The notes under the pieces: generated by a model
Databases searched by the model: none
Seen by the model: the letters and a program-made list of their open reading frames with translations, nothing else
What the model was told of the DNA's origin: nothing
Program-made: the position numbers and the translations under genes
Source: a virus
Direction: 5' to 3' (one strand)
Length of the DNA: 64,000 nt
IMG/VR virus record: IMGVR_UViG_3300042516_005163
Location: 1 to 64,000 of that record
Shown: positions 18,605 to 27,229 of the stretch, one piece after another
How positions within the stretch are numbered: the first letter of the stretch is position 1
Layout of the letters: every line of letters starts with the position of its first letter

Positions 18605-19846
18605 ATGGCTAATTTTTTTACACTTCAAAAAGACACTGAGAGTGGTGTCACATTACCAGGTGGTTCTGGCCCTGTAGGGTTGCTTGGCGACGTTTATAGT
18701 GCAGATCCAGTTAATAATGGTATTGTAAGTGTTATTAGTAATATGAGATTTACTGGTAGTGACTTAACCACATATCAAAAATCTAGAATACCATTTTGTT
18801 TATTAAACGAATATGAGTTAATAACCAACTCAGCTGTTAGTTCACTTCTATATACATTACAAGGTGTAACCGGTGGTACGGGAGTTGCTCGTGCTGGTGG
18901 TAACGTGGTAAATACCATAAACACTTTAATAAAGCCAAGTGGTCCTCCTGCAGATTTAAGTACACAAGGGGGTATTAGTAATGGTCTTGACGCATTAGGG
19001 TTTACCGGTGTTGCAGAATTTACTAGAAATGCAGGTCAAACAATTTCAGATTTCACCACACAGCTTGCTGCAGCATTACAAAGTGGTTTGAATGCTGTTG
19101 AAGAAGTGTTAAAAACGAGCCGTGAACAAACAGGGTCAATAAAACCATACCAAAATTTATATGTAACCAAACCGACTGGGTTTCATTATACTTTTCCATA
19201 TTATAGTAATAGTAAAAAAAATATAACATCAAATTTTAGTGTTACAGAAGCTGGATTACTTAATAACCCAATTATTAACACAGGAAGCAAGTTTATAACG
19301 TCAGGTATTGAAAAATTTGCACAGGTTGCTTTATTTACTGCACCTGGTGTATATATTGAACGGCCAAAATTTTATAATCTTGCTGATAGTGGTCCTGCAT
19401 ATGATATTAAATTTAGTTTAATTAATACGTTTGATGTAAGAGACATACAACGTCATTATGACTTTTTGTTTTTATTAACATTTCAAAATCTACCATATAG
19501 AAAAGATATAGCAAGGGTAAAATTACCACGAATTTATTCTTTTATATTACCTGGTGAGATTTTTTTACCATATGCTTATATTAGTAATATGACTGTCGAT
19601 TTTGAGGGAAATCGACGTCTTATACGGTTAACACATCCACTTGGTAACGTAGTCGAAAGTATTGTACCTGATGTTTATAATGTAACTATAACAGTTACAA
19701 GTTTAAATCCTGATGCTGGTAACTTTATGGTAGCAGATAAACTATTGAATATTAAATCATTTTTTGCTGACGATGGACCAGTTACGCAACCTGGATCTAT
19801 AGTACCCGCACAAGTGGGATCAGCAATCCCGGCTTCCGCCGCATAA
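18605..19846 (+). CDS. 48: baseplate tail-tube cap protein (gp48-like)
   Basis: This 413-residue protein (T4 gp48 is 364) has an N-terminal half that is Gly/Thr/Ala-rich with a helical segment. The C-terminal half has FHYTFPYYS, GVYIERPKFYNLADSGPAYD, LLTFQNLPYRKDIARVKLPR, a YSFILPGEIFLPYAYISNMTVDFEG strand set and a final YNVTITVTSLNP. This PG...A.IS..TVDFEG.RR order is that of T4-type tube-cap proteins, which sit on the hub and start tube polymerisation. Gene order, between the tape-measure-like gene and a gp53-like gene, matches the T4 29-48-54-53 block. Confidence 0.65.
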   Translation: MANFFTLQKDTESGVTLPGGSGPVGLLGDVYSADPVNNGIVSVISNMRFTGSDLTTYQKSRIPFCLLNEYELITNSAVSSLLYTLQGVTGGTGVARAGGNVVNTINTLIKPSGPPADLSTQGGISNGLDALGFTGVAEFTRNAGQTISDFTTQLAAALQSGLNAVEEVLKTSREQTGSIKPYQNLYVTKPTGFHYTFPYYSNSKKNITSNFSVTEAGLLNNPIINTGSKFITSGIEKFAQVALFTAPGVYIERPKFYNLADSGPAYDIKFSLINTFDVRDIQRHYDFLFLLTFQNLPYRKDIARVKLPRIYSFILPGEIFLPYAYISNMTVDFEGNRRLIRLTHPLGNVVESIVPDVYNVTITVTSLNPDAGNFMVADKLLNIKSFFADDGPVTQPGSIVPAQVGSAIPASAA

Positions 19847-19852
19847 TTACAT

Positions 19853-20221
19853 ATGACACCGCAACTTAAAAACAATGAAATTTTAAACTTACCGAAGATA
19901 CCATCTACAAGGTATGAAAATATTTTTAATGTTTATACGTTTGTAAAACAAGATAAAGATTTTTATTTTTATAATCTTAATAATAAGGTGCAATTACCAG
20001 TAAATGTTGATAGTAATTATTTGAATACTATAGTTTTGGATCGTACATTACCATGGACCACCCTAGCCTATAGGGTGTATGGTGATATGAATTTATGGTT
20101 TATTCTATATATTATGAATAAACAAAGTTCTACACCATCATTCACTGCTAATATTGGTGATTCATTAATTTATATAAAACCAGAGTTTATTAGCGCAGTA
20201 TTAAGTAAATTAAATGAGTGA
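19853..20221 (+). CDS. 53: baseplate wedge protein with LysM-like fold (gp53-like)
   Basis: This 122-residue protein has a core YLNTIVLDRTLPWTTLAYRVYGDMNLWFILYIMN that resembles the LysM-like region of gp53, where a D.PW.LSYK.YG...LWW.I pattern is conserved. It then ends with IGDSLIYIKP, typical of this fold. In T4, gp53 joins the wedges around the hub to make the complete baseplate. The C-terminus overlaps the start of the next gene by eight bases, which suggests coupled translation. Confidence 0.65.
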   Translation: MTPQLKNNEILNLPKIPSTRYENIFNVYTFVKQDKDFYFYNLNNKVQLPVNVDSNYLNTIVLDRTLPWTTLAYRVYGDMNLWFILYIMNKQSSTPSFTANIGDSLIYIKPEFISAVLSKLNE

Positions 20222-21629
20222 GGTTGTCAAATTTAATAATAGAAATTTTATATTTGAATGCGGTGCTATTAGTAATCGCATCACTAATAATTCTCCGGAT
20301 CCAAAAATTATACCAATAAGTTTTAACACTATTGGTGAAATAGTGGTCAATGATTCATTATTTGATCCATTTTTAGATGCAACGGTAACATTAAAAACAA
20401 CAAATAATGGGCTTGAGGCTACACCGTTATTGAACTTCGAGTTTTTTGCTAATAACAACAATACTATTTCTTTAAAAATTGAACCTGAAGATACAGCGAC
20501 TTTAGAAGGTGATGTGAAAAACCACAATATTGTCGGGTTTCGTGGTATAATTTGTCATAGTGATGCGTATGGTCCTGATACTAGTGTAGGTCAATTACAT
20601 TTTTTTAAACTTACAGATTTTAGAGAAGCAATACTAAGACAAACAAAACTTGCTGCAATTCAAATACCTAAAGTTGACGAAAATTATAATATTTCTCAAA
20701 ATATTGATAATATAACTCGTAAAGTTTTAAACATAGGTGTTAACGCTGGTGATGAACAAAGTTCTAATTATATTGCTGAAAATGATACAGGGGGTATAAA
20801 ATTTGATTATGTTTACCCTAACCATTTTAATGCTTTTGATGCTATTAACTTTTTAATCCCATATAATATAACTGATGTAGGTGAATTACCTATCCAAAAT
20901 ATTTTTAAATATAACTATACTTTTGATATCTTTGGATCTATACCCATCACACAAGTATTTCAAAATCCATATTCAGGCGAGTCAAATTTAGAAACATTTA
21001 TTATCGGTGAAGATCAAATTGAAACTAATTCTGCACTTAATACAAATGAAGCTCCGCGCGGCCCTAATTCAACCATATTATTACCAGATAATAAAATTAA
21101 TAACATAGCTTACAATAATATACACTTTGACGTTGCAAACAATGATTTATTACCAATTTGTGTTATGAACACAGTTAACCCACTTAATGTGGTGAGTATG
21201 GTGTATATAGACTTAGAAGAGCAAATTAAATTGTTTGATAAAAATATTATTAAAGATAACCTAGCTCAATTATATGGGCGTGATGTTAAACTTAATATTG
21301 ATATTGATCAATCAAAAACCGGTAAACAAAACTACAAAATTTTTAATACAAATTTTAATATAGATACTGCAGTAAAAGTTGCAAAAGCTCAATTATATAA
21401 CTCATTTATCTTTCAAAACATGTATATGACTATCACCACAAAAGGTCAACCATATAGAGAGCCAGGCAAATTTATAAACATCAATAAACAACAAAATTTA
21501 AACACCGGCAGCGCTGCAGATCGTAAATTAATTGGTCAGTGGCTCGTAACTGAAGTTAAACATATATTTACAGGTAATGGTACATATACAAATGTCATTC
21601 AATGTGTAAAACCCTTCGTAAATAAATAA
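20214..21629 (+). CDS. 27: baseplate hub protein (gp27-like)
   Basis: This 471-residue protein is larger than T4 gp27 (391). It is beta-rich with GEIVVNDSLFDPFLDATVTLKT near the N-terminus. The C-terminal part YREPGKFININK, then DRKLIGQWLVTEVKHIF and YTNVIQCVKPF, is the characteristic hub tail: an Arg-x-x-Gly strand, L-x-G-x-W/Y-L-V-x-x-x-x-H and a closing strand. The trimeric hub holds the central spike and lines up with the tube. It lies directly before a spike-like gene, as gene 27 lies close to gene 5 function in T4. Confidence 0.7.
   Translation: MSEVVKFNNRNFIFECGAISNRITNNSPDPKIIPISFNTIGEIVVNDSLFDPFLDATVTLKTTNNGLEATPLLNFEFFANNNNTISLKIEPEDTATLEGDVKNHNIVGFRGIICHSDAYGPDTSVGQLHFFKLTDFREAILRQTKLAAIQIPKVDENYNISQNIDNITRKVLNIGVNAGDEQSSNYIAENDTGGIKFDYVYPNHFNAFDAINFLIPYNITDVGELPIQNIFKYNYTFDIFGSIPITQVFQNPYSGESNLETFIIGEDQIETNSALNTNEAPRGPNSTILLPDNKINNIAYNNIHFDVANNDLLPICVMNTVNPLNVVSMVYIDLEEQIKLFDKNIIKDNLAQLYGRDVKLNIDIDQSKTGKQNYKIFNTNFNIDTAVKVAKAQLYNSFIFQNMYMTITTKGQPYREPGKFININKQQNLNTGSAADRKLIGQWLVTEVKHIFTGNGTYTNVIQCVKPFVNK
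21621..21628 (+). promoter_or_regulatory. late-promoter-like box AATAAATA
   Basis: The box overlaps the stop of the hub gene; the last A is six bases from the ATG at 21634. Confidence 0.6.
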
Positions 21630-21633
21630 TTTT

Positions 21634-23031
21634 ATGTTAATTTATTCACATTCAACCCCAGATATTTTAACAGCAACAATTCGTAGTGTTGATGATGTTA
21701 AAAACTCGGAGTATTGTGGTCTTGTTGGTCCTAATTTTCCTGAAGATGTGATGGCTTTAGATGGTGATAATTTAGTTATTGCTGACGAACCAGATAAACT
21801 TAATAGAGAGATTGCAGTAGCAATTGCTTTTAATTCAGTACAAGATTGTGAAAGTGCAAAACAATTTGTGCGTTTATTTTTACTGAATGCACCCACTATG
21901 GATGTTGCCACTATTTTGTATTATAAAGATAGAATATCTAATGGTCCGTTTGCTGATTGTGTGGGAGAGTATTCACAAGCAGCTATTGAAGCGTCGTCAT
22001 TTGGTGTACCAAGTAATACCTCAGTATTTGGTGGTTCACCACGTGATACAAGTTTTCTCAATACTCTTAAAAACGCATTATTGGATTGTTTGAATGCCCC
22101 TTGTGATTATTTCAATGGGGGTGGCACGTATGGGTTTTTAGGAATGAATACACCAGGTGTAACAGGTGGTGTTGATAGCCCACCACCTATTGATGATATT
22201 TTAACATTCAATAAAATACCTGAAACGTTTCAACAAGTGAGTGCAACTCTTTCTGTTCAAACCAAGCTTACTATGTCTAAAATCAAAAACGTTTTTAAGT
22301 CAAAGGATCAGCGAATACAAGAAGAAGAGTTAATTCTTGCAGGTAAAACACCACCACCAGTGGTACCAACCGCAACAAGCATTTCATTAAAGAGTATATT
22401 ACCTGATAATATTGTAGATGGTATGAAAAAATTATTAGCACCAACAAAGATTCAAAATGTTTTATCAGCAAATCTTGGTGATTGTTTTAGAATACAAGAC
22501 TATCAGAGAAAATATAACCCATATACATATACAAAAACAGGTGGGTCAAATGGTGAAAGTATTGGGCCGCGACCTGCAACTGGTATACCTGAAAAAACAG
22601 TGAACCGTGGTAAGAGCGGTAGGAGTGGTATTGATTATACACCACCACCTGGTCTTAGAGGTTATGGTGGTGCTGGTATTGCTACAGTATTTGGATTGGA
22701 TTATGATGGTAAAATAGATAGTCAGGATAATGGTATAGGTGCATTTGGTCAAAAAACAGCCAATAAACAGATAGAAGGCGTTTCAATACCTTTTGGAACA
22801 GCATTGCAATGGTTTGGAAAAGATTATAGAAATTATATAAGAAAAAATAAACCTTTAGTTGAAATAACAAACAACATGGGTAAAACAGTCCGAGTTCCTA
22901 TTGTTGATTTGGGTCCTGCAGCTTGGACAAAAAATGACTTAGATTTAACATACAAAACAGCTCGTGATCTACAAACAAAAGGTAAAGCTACGGTAACATA
23001 TAGATTAGTTAACCCACCATCCAATCAATGA
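21634..23031 (+). CDS. hub/spike protein with C-terminal double-psi beta-barrel domain
   Basis: This 465-residue protein has an N-terminal two-thirds rich in turns, Pro and Gly without a known domain. The last ~120 residues look like an RlpA/expansin-type double-psi beta-barrel: GIGAFGQKTAN, GVSIPFGTAL, LVEITNNMGKTVRVPIVDLGP, then DLDLTYKTARDLQ and a closing VTYRLV. The conserved D-x-GP and D-L-(S/T) positions are kept. In related proteins this fold cuts or binds peptidoglycan, so this may be the tail's local cell-wall tool, replacing the lysozyme domain of T4 gp5. Enzyme activity is an inference. It overlaps the next gene by four bases. Confidence 0.6.
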   Translation: MLIYSHSTPDILTATIRSVDDVKNSEYCGLVGPNFPEDVMALDGDNLVIADEPDKLNREIAVAIAFNSVQDCESAKQFVRLFLLNAPTMDVATILYYKDRISNGPFADCVGEYSQAAIEASSFGVPSNTSVFGGSPRDTSFLNTLKNALLDCLNAPCDYFNGGGTYGFLGMNTPGVTGGVDSPPPIDDILTFNKIPETFQQVSATLSVQTKLTMSKIKNVFKSKDQRIQEEELILAGKTPPPVVPTATSISLKSILPDNIVDGMKKLLAPTKIQNVLSANLGDCFRIQDYQRKYNPYTYTKTGGSNGESIGPRPATGIPEKTVNRGKSGRSGIDYTPPPGLRGYGGAGIATVFGLDYDGKIDSQDNGIGAFGQKTANKQIEGVSIPFGTALQWFGKDYRNYIRKNKPLVEITNNMGKTVRVPIVDLGPAAWTKNDLDLTYKTARDLQTKGKATVTYRLVNPPSNQ

Positions 23032-23972
23032 TTCCAGCATTTACAAAATTTACTTCAGTACAATTTACAGATACAAATCAGTTGTATTCACTTGAAAAAT
23101 ATTATTCAAACAACGCACCATACGTATCAATGATAGCTGCTCCAGTTATTGAAACTGGTCAATATTTGTATTCGGAAATATTCAAAGACCCAAATGGTAA
23201 TTTAATACCATTTTATGTTACAACAACCAATGTTAATTTATCGTCCACCCCACCATCAACTCCATTTCCTACAAGAATAGATATAGTTTCTGAAAATGCA
23301 GATGCTGTAAAAAATATAGCAGCATTTTTTATTGATTGGCAAGTCGGTGGTTCAACCAATCTCATTGTCAAGCCAACACCGACTGCTCTTGGTATTGTAA
23401 CTGGTATGCCTGGTACAACAGGTCTTATTAAATCATTTGATTTCAATAACTCACCACCACCAGCTACTAAAACACCAATACCACCAACAGCATTAGGTGG
23501 ATCAGGTATTGCAACTAACTACATACCACCTGAGATTGAAGTATTTGGTAATGGTAATCTTAAATTGAGTGATATTGTTTCACTATCATTTACAAAAAAT
23601 CAACAGTTATTTGTATCAGCTGCAACTGCATTTGAACAAATGATAGCTGATGCTAAATTACAAGGAATATCAACACCAACAAAAATTGATATGAGTTATA
23701 TGTCTTATAACGATCAACTTAGAGCATATAATCTTAGACCATCACTCAATCCTGAACCAGGTAAATCGATTTTCGGGTGGGGATTAACATTGCTTTTTAA
23801 TAAGAAAGATCCTAACTTTGCTAATTTTAAAGAATGGCTTAAATTTAACGCATATAAGTATAACATATATGGACTACGTGCAGATCCACGCGATAAATTT
23901 TATGCAAATGGTTTTATAGATGATAAAGATAATCAGTGGGATTATAGAGGTCCTATTGCTTCTTCAGTTTGA
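23028..23972 (+). CDS. tail-hub protein with degenerate M15 (VanY-like) peptidase domain
   Basis: This is a 314-residue protein. The N-terminal ~170 residues have no known domain and include a Pro-rich linker. Residues 190-310 follow the M15B D,D-carboxypeptidase plan: an SAATAFEQMIADAK helix, DMSYMSYNDQLRAYN (canonical GYRSYxxQ), then SIFGWGLTLL at 247-256 and QWDYRG near 303. In active enzymes these last two are SxHxxGxAxD and ExWH. Here the His is Phe249, the Asp is Leu256, and the final His is Asp305. All three zinc ligands are thus missing, so the domain is probably a binding module, not an enzyme. The 3' end overlaps the opposing gene by 31 bases. Confidence 0.65.
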   Translation: MIPAFTKFTSVQFTDTNQLYSLEKYYSNNAPYVSMIAAPVIETGQYLYSEIFKDPNGNLIPFYVTTTNVNLSSTPPSTPFPTRIDIVSENADAVKNIAAFFIDWQVGGSTNLIVKPTPTALGIVTGMPGTTGLIKSFDFNNSPPPATKTPIPPTALGGSGIATNYIPPEIEVFGNGNLKLSDIVSLSFTKNQQLFVSAATAFEQMIADAKLQGISTPTKIDMSYMSYNDQLRAYNLRPSLNPEPGKSIFGWGLTLLFNKKDPNFANFKEWLKFNAYKYNIYGLRADPRDKFYANGFIDDKDNQWDYRGPIASSV

Positions 23973-24427
23973 ACAGGTGTAACGTCAATTACGTTATCAC
24001 TTTCATCTAATAACTGTTTAATTAGTTCTTCACGACTTAAAAGCAACTTAGTACTGTTATCCATTACATTAAGTTCTTTACGAGCTTTAATATCCATTTC
24101 TTTAAGTTGTGTTGATGATTTAATTCTATCACGGGTCTGAAGTAACTTATTAAGCGATTCTAAAGCTGCGGAAGATGCTTTAACAACTTCTGCAAATGCT
24201 GTAATTTCTTTATCACTTGCACCTGCTTGGATATAATCCTTTAAGTTATCAACCGCTTCCATAGATTGAACAACTAATGTTGCAGATTTGTCGAGAACAA
24301 ACTTTTCCAAATTTTCTGGGGATAGTTCTTGTTGAGATACAGGTGGTGGTGTTTTAGTTGTAAGTGAATTTTGTAATTGATCTAAAATTGAATCACCAAT
24401 TTTATCTAAATCTGCGTCAGGTTCCAT
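23942..24427 (-). CDS. probable terminase small subunit (gp16-like)
   Basis: This 161-residue protein (T4 gp16 is 164) is predicted to be mostly helical. The core has a helical pair, ATLVVQSMEAVDNLKDYI and ITAFAEVVKASSAALESLNKLLQTR, followed by a charged helix and a disordered acidic tail ending in DVTPVQTEEAI. T4 gp16 has the same plan: AAKIFLETAK, then [23 protein letters not shown]. The small subunit recognises DNA and stimulates the gp17 ATPase. It lies 13 kb from the large subunit on the opposite strand, unlike T4. The assignment rests on layout, not on a strict motif. Confidence 0.5.
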   Translation of the reverse strand: MEPDADLDKIGDSILDQLQNSLTTKTPPPVSQQELSPENLEKFVLDKSATLVVQSMEAVDNLKDYIQAGASDKEITAFAEVVKASSAALESLNKLLQTRDRIKSSTQLKEMDIKARKELNVMDNSTKLLLSREELIKQLLDESDNVIDVTPVQTEEAIGPL

Positions 24428-24433
24428 TTATTG

Positions 24434-24441
24434 TATTTAGT
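24434..24441 (-). promoter_or_regulatory. weak late-promoter-like box ACTAAATA
   Basis: On the minus strand the last A is seven bases from the ATG at 24427. It departs from the consensus at the second and third positions. Confidence 0.35.
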
Positions 24442-24514
24442 TAGTTGATTTCAAAAACAACCAAGTTAATATATACAAAGAGATGAATAATACACCTTGA
24501 ATTCAAGTCTAGAT

Positions 24515-24522
24515 TATAAATA
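24515..24522 (+). promoter_or_regulatory. late-promoter box TATAAATA before a homing endonuclease
   Basis: This is an exact TATAAATA; the last A is six bases from the ATG at 24528. A 12-base palindrome, CTTGAATTCAAG, lies at 24496-24507, just upstream. Confidence 0.7.
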
Positions 24523-24527
24523 ATGAT

Positions 24528-25379
24528 ATGGTTATATATAGAACTAAATTTGTTTTGAAATCTGGTGATGTATTTTATTATGTTGGAAAAGATATGAAAA
24601 ATACCAGATCCTATATAGGATCTGGTAAACTGTTACCTTGGTTTATAGAAAACAGTATTTACATACATAAAACAATAATTGGTAAAGCTAATTCTACAGA
24701 GGAACTTACTATACTTGAAAATTATTGGCTACAAAAACTTAATTGTGCAGAACAATGCAATTATTTAAATATTAACGGTTATAGTTCGGGTGGTGTTATT
24801 ATAACTAACAGAAATAAATGGCTAACTTCTTTGCGTTTAGCCACACCTAAGAGGGTGGAAGCTTATAAAAAAACAAGAAATAATTGGTCTAAAGAAAAAA
24901 AGCAAAAGGTTTCGCATAATATTTCTATCGGTGTTAAAAAAGCATTTATAAATACACCTCAACATATAAAAGATTTACGTAAACAAAAAGAGATGAACAC
25001 CAAAGAACAAAGAACACAAGAGCAAAAAAAACACGAAAGTTATCTTAAAAGCCAATCATCAAAACGGGTTGCAAAAGAAAGAGCTTCCGATACAAATAAA
25101 CAAGCAGAATATTCACAGCGTGTATCAGAAGGGGTTAAAAAGTGGCGTAATAGTCTTTCTACAAATGATATTAAAAATATTACATTTAAATACAAAAAAA
25201 CAATGTACACCAAAAATGGGATGTTATCATATGAAGTGCAAATACGTGAAATGATACATAAAAATACAAGTATTGAAATATTTCATTTTTTAAAATCAAA
25301 AAATATTAAGACGCATCATATTTGTGTAAAAAAATTTATTGATTTTTTAATAGATAATCCTATATTGAATTATGATTGA
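24528..25379 (+). CDS. GIY-YIG homing endonuclease (Seg-type)
   Basis: This is a 283-residue protein. The nuclease domain shows FYYVGKDMKN and SYIGSG (YVG at 18-20, YIG at 29-31) and the catalytic-type Glu in TILENYWLQKLN (Glu64). After it comes a NUMOD3-like DNA-binding segment around residues 119-140 (NWSKEKKQKVSHNISIGVKKAF), then a long Lys/Gln-rich helical linker and a C-terminal domain. This is the usual layout of free-standing phage homing endonucleases. It lies between the probable small terminase and dUTPase and overlaps the dUTPase start by eight bases. A late box drives it. A perfect 26-bp palindrome lies inside its 5' coding region. Confidence 0.85.
   Translation: MVIYRTKFVLKSGDVFYYVGKDMKNTRSYIGSGKLLPWFIENSIYIHKTIIGKANSTEELTILENYWLQKLNCAEQCNYLNINGYSSGGVIITNRNKWLTSLRLATPKRVEAYKKTRNNWSKEKKQKVSHNISIGVKKAFINTPQHIKDLRKQKEMNTKEQRTQEQKKHESYLKSQSSKRVAKERASDTNKQAEYSQRVSEGVKKWRNSLSTNDIKNITFKYKKTMYTKNGMLSYEVQIREMIHKNTSIEIFHFLKSKNIKTHHICVKKFIDFLIDNPILNYD
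24602..24627 (+). repeat. perfect 26-bp palindrome inside the endonuclease coding region
   Basis: The 13-base arms starting TACCAGATCCTAT are perfectly self-complementary. As RNA this would fold with a TATA loop and an 11-bp stem. It covers codons 25-33, which encode the YIG half of the active site. See the findings. Confidence 0.9.
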
Positions 25380-25812
25380 AGTTAAATTCGTTAAAATAAA
25401 CAATAAAGCAAAATTACCAAAATTTAATATTGAGGATCCACTAACAGGTGACATCGGTGCTGATTTATATAGTGTAGAAAATATTACTATCCCTGCAAAC
25501 GGATCTGCTGTAGTGGATGTGGGTCTCAAACTCGGGTTTATCACCCCCGGTTATTATTTTATTATATCTCCGAGATCAGGTTTGGGGTTTAAATATGGTA
25601 TACAACCCCACTTAGGTAGAATTGATAACCAGTATCGAGGTTCGTTAGGAGTTAAACTATTTAACTTTTCAACTTTAGATTATCATGTTACTGAAGGAGA
25701 TAGAGTTGCGCAAATTGAATTTCATAAATTAATACAACCTAAATTTTATTGGGTGGAAAACGCAGAAGATTCAGTTCGTGGTGATAAAGGTTTTGGATCT
25801 TCAGGAAAGTAA
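25372..25812 (+). CDS. dut: dUTP diphosphatase (trimeric dUTPase)
   Basis: This 146-residue enzyme carries all five motifs: 1 DIGADLYS (27-34), 2 PRSGLGFK (67-74), 3 GRIDNQYRG (82-90, with catalytic Asp85), 4 GDRVAQIEF (109-117), and 5 RGDKGFGSSG (136-145), the Gly-rich arm that closes over the substrate. It hydrolyses dUTP to dUMP, keeping uracil out of phage DNA and feeding dTMP synthesis. Its ATG lies inside the 3' end of the homing endonuclease gene and it has no promoter of its own in view, so expression probably depends on that transcript. Confidence 0.95.
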   Translation: MIEVKFVKINNKAKLPKFNIEDPLTGDIGADLYSVENITIPANGSAVVDVGLKLGFITPGYYFIISPRSGLGFKYGIQPHLGRIDNQYRGSLGVKLFNFSTLDYHVTEGDRVAQIEFHKLIQPKFYWVENAEDSVRGDKGFGSSGK

Positions 25813-25826
25813 ATATAATATTTTAT

Positions 25827-26756
25827 ATGGATTTAAATAAAATCTGGGTAGAAAAATTTAGACCCTCAACCATCGATGAACTCATCGTTGATGAAGATAT
25901 TAAGTCAATTGTAAAGGACTTTGCAAAAGCTGAGCAGATTCCTAATCTGCTATTTGTGGGCTCACCTGGTACGGGTAAAACGAGCTTAGCTAAGATTCTT
26001 GTACATGATGTATTAAAATGCAACTATTTGTATCTTAATGCATCTGATGAAAATGGCATTGATACAATTCGTACCAAAGTAAGCAACTTTTCACAAACTA
26101 AATCGTTTGATGGAAAGGTAAAGGTTGTTATTCTTGATGAGGCAGATGGTATTACCGCACAAGGTCAGCAAGCTTTACGTAATTTGATGGAGAGTTATAG
26201 TGGTTATACTCGATTCATTTTAACTGCAAACTTTAAGCATAAGATCATTACACCTCTTCAATCTCGTTGTCAGAGTTTGAATCTTAAACCATCTTTGGAA
26301 CAAGCAGTCAAACGTTGCTATCATATTCTTAAGCAAGAGAATGTAGATTTAGAAGAAGATCAAAAGCGTAAGTTTGTTGAGTTAATTAAAAATCATTTCC
26401 CTGATTTGCGGAAGACTATCAATGAACTACAAAAGAGTGTTGTTGATGGTAAGCTTGTAATTAAGTGTACAACTATTGATAATGAATTTATTAAAAAGAT
26501 TTTTGAATATATCAAAACTAAAAAGGTTTTAGATGGTCGTAAGTTTATTATCCAAAACGAAGATATATTTCAAAATGATTATCAAACTTTGCTTAAGCAA
26601 ATGTTAGAGTATGTTTATACTGTTGAGGGTGTTGATGAGTTGAAAAAGAAACAGATGATTGCTATTATTGCAAATCACATCTACCAGTCAGTCTTTGCGA
26701 TTGATCTCGAAATTAATGCTTTCAGCTGTTGGATTCAGCTTGAAAGTGTTTGTTAA
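25827..26756 (+). CDS. 44: sliding-clamp loader ATPase subunit (gp44-like)
   Basis: This 309-residue AAA+ protein belongs to the RFC small-subunit/T4 gp44 type (gp44 is 319). It has KFRPSTIDELI at the start, Walker A GSPGTGKT (45-52), Walker B VILDEAD (101-107), sensor-1 region FILTANF and the arginine-finger motif SRC (146-148) in PLQSRCQSL. T4 gp44 with gp62 opens the gp45 clamp and loads it on DNA for replication and for late transcription. No gp62 or gp45 gene is visible in the window. It ends four bases inside the opposing gene. Confidence 0.9.
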   Translation: MDLNKIWVEKFRPSTIDELIVDEDIKSIVKDFAKAEQIPNLLFVGSPGTGKTSLAKILVHDVLKCNYLYLNASDENGIDTIRTKVSNFSQTKSFDGKVKVVILDEADGITAQGQQALRNLMESYSGYTRFILTANFKHKIITPLQSRCQSLNLKPSLEQAVKRCYHILKQENVDLEEDQKRKFVELIKNHFPDLRKTINELQKSVVDGKLVIKCTTIDNEFIKKIFEYIKTKKVLDGRKFIIQNEDIFQNDYQTLLKQMLEYVYTVEGVDELKKKQMIAIIANHIYQSVFAIDLEINAFSCWIQLESVC

Positions 26757-27229
26757 GGTTTTTTCTTACGTTGTTTAATCTTTGAGGTACTAGTCTTTGG
26801 TTTGGTGGTGGGTTGTTGTTTATATACTCCCATCTCGAGTTGATCTTGATAACTATCATTAATAAAAGTATTAACTTCATTGTCATCCAAATACATATTT
26901 GAATTTTGCTTAAGAGATTTCATAGCATTACCATTTTCATTGACCCCATTATTCTTAAGAAAGGTAAATAAATGACGAGCTTGTACATTATCTGCTTTTA
27001 ATCTAAATTGACCTTTAAAACGCTCAAATTGTTGTTTTAATTTAATAATTTCAGTTTGAGCTTGCTTTTCACCTGCTAAACGGTGACCCCAATTTCCAGT
27101 AAATGTTGGTAAAGCTGCAGCAATTTTACGTTTAGCCCAATTACCAAATCTTTGACCCACACTAATTGGTGATGCTTCCTGTATCTGTTGATACTTTTCA
27201 AAAATAAGTTGCGAGTCTTTATCTTTCAT
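26753..27229 (-). CDS. putative virion/head protein
   Basis: This 158-residue basic protein starts with KDKDSQLIFEKYQQIQEA, an amphipathic leader like those of head-associated proteins in this window. It has a Trp/Arg-rich segment (GQRFGNWAKRKIAAALPTFTGNWGHRLAG), then a helical part with ARHLFTFLKNNGV, and ends in a Lys-rich tail (KIKQRKKKP). The family is not recognised. It is co-oriented and contiguous with the next upstream gene, so the two probably form a late pair. Confidence 0.5.
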   Translation of the reverse strand: MKDKDSQLIFEKYQQIQEASPISVGQRFGNWAKRKIAAALPTFTGNWGHRLAGEKQAQTEIIKLKQQFERFKGQFRLKADNVQARHLFTFLKNNGVNENGNAMKSLKQNSNMYLDDNEVNTFINDSYQDQLEMGVYKQQPTTKPKTSTSKIKQRKKKP

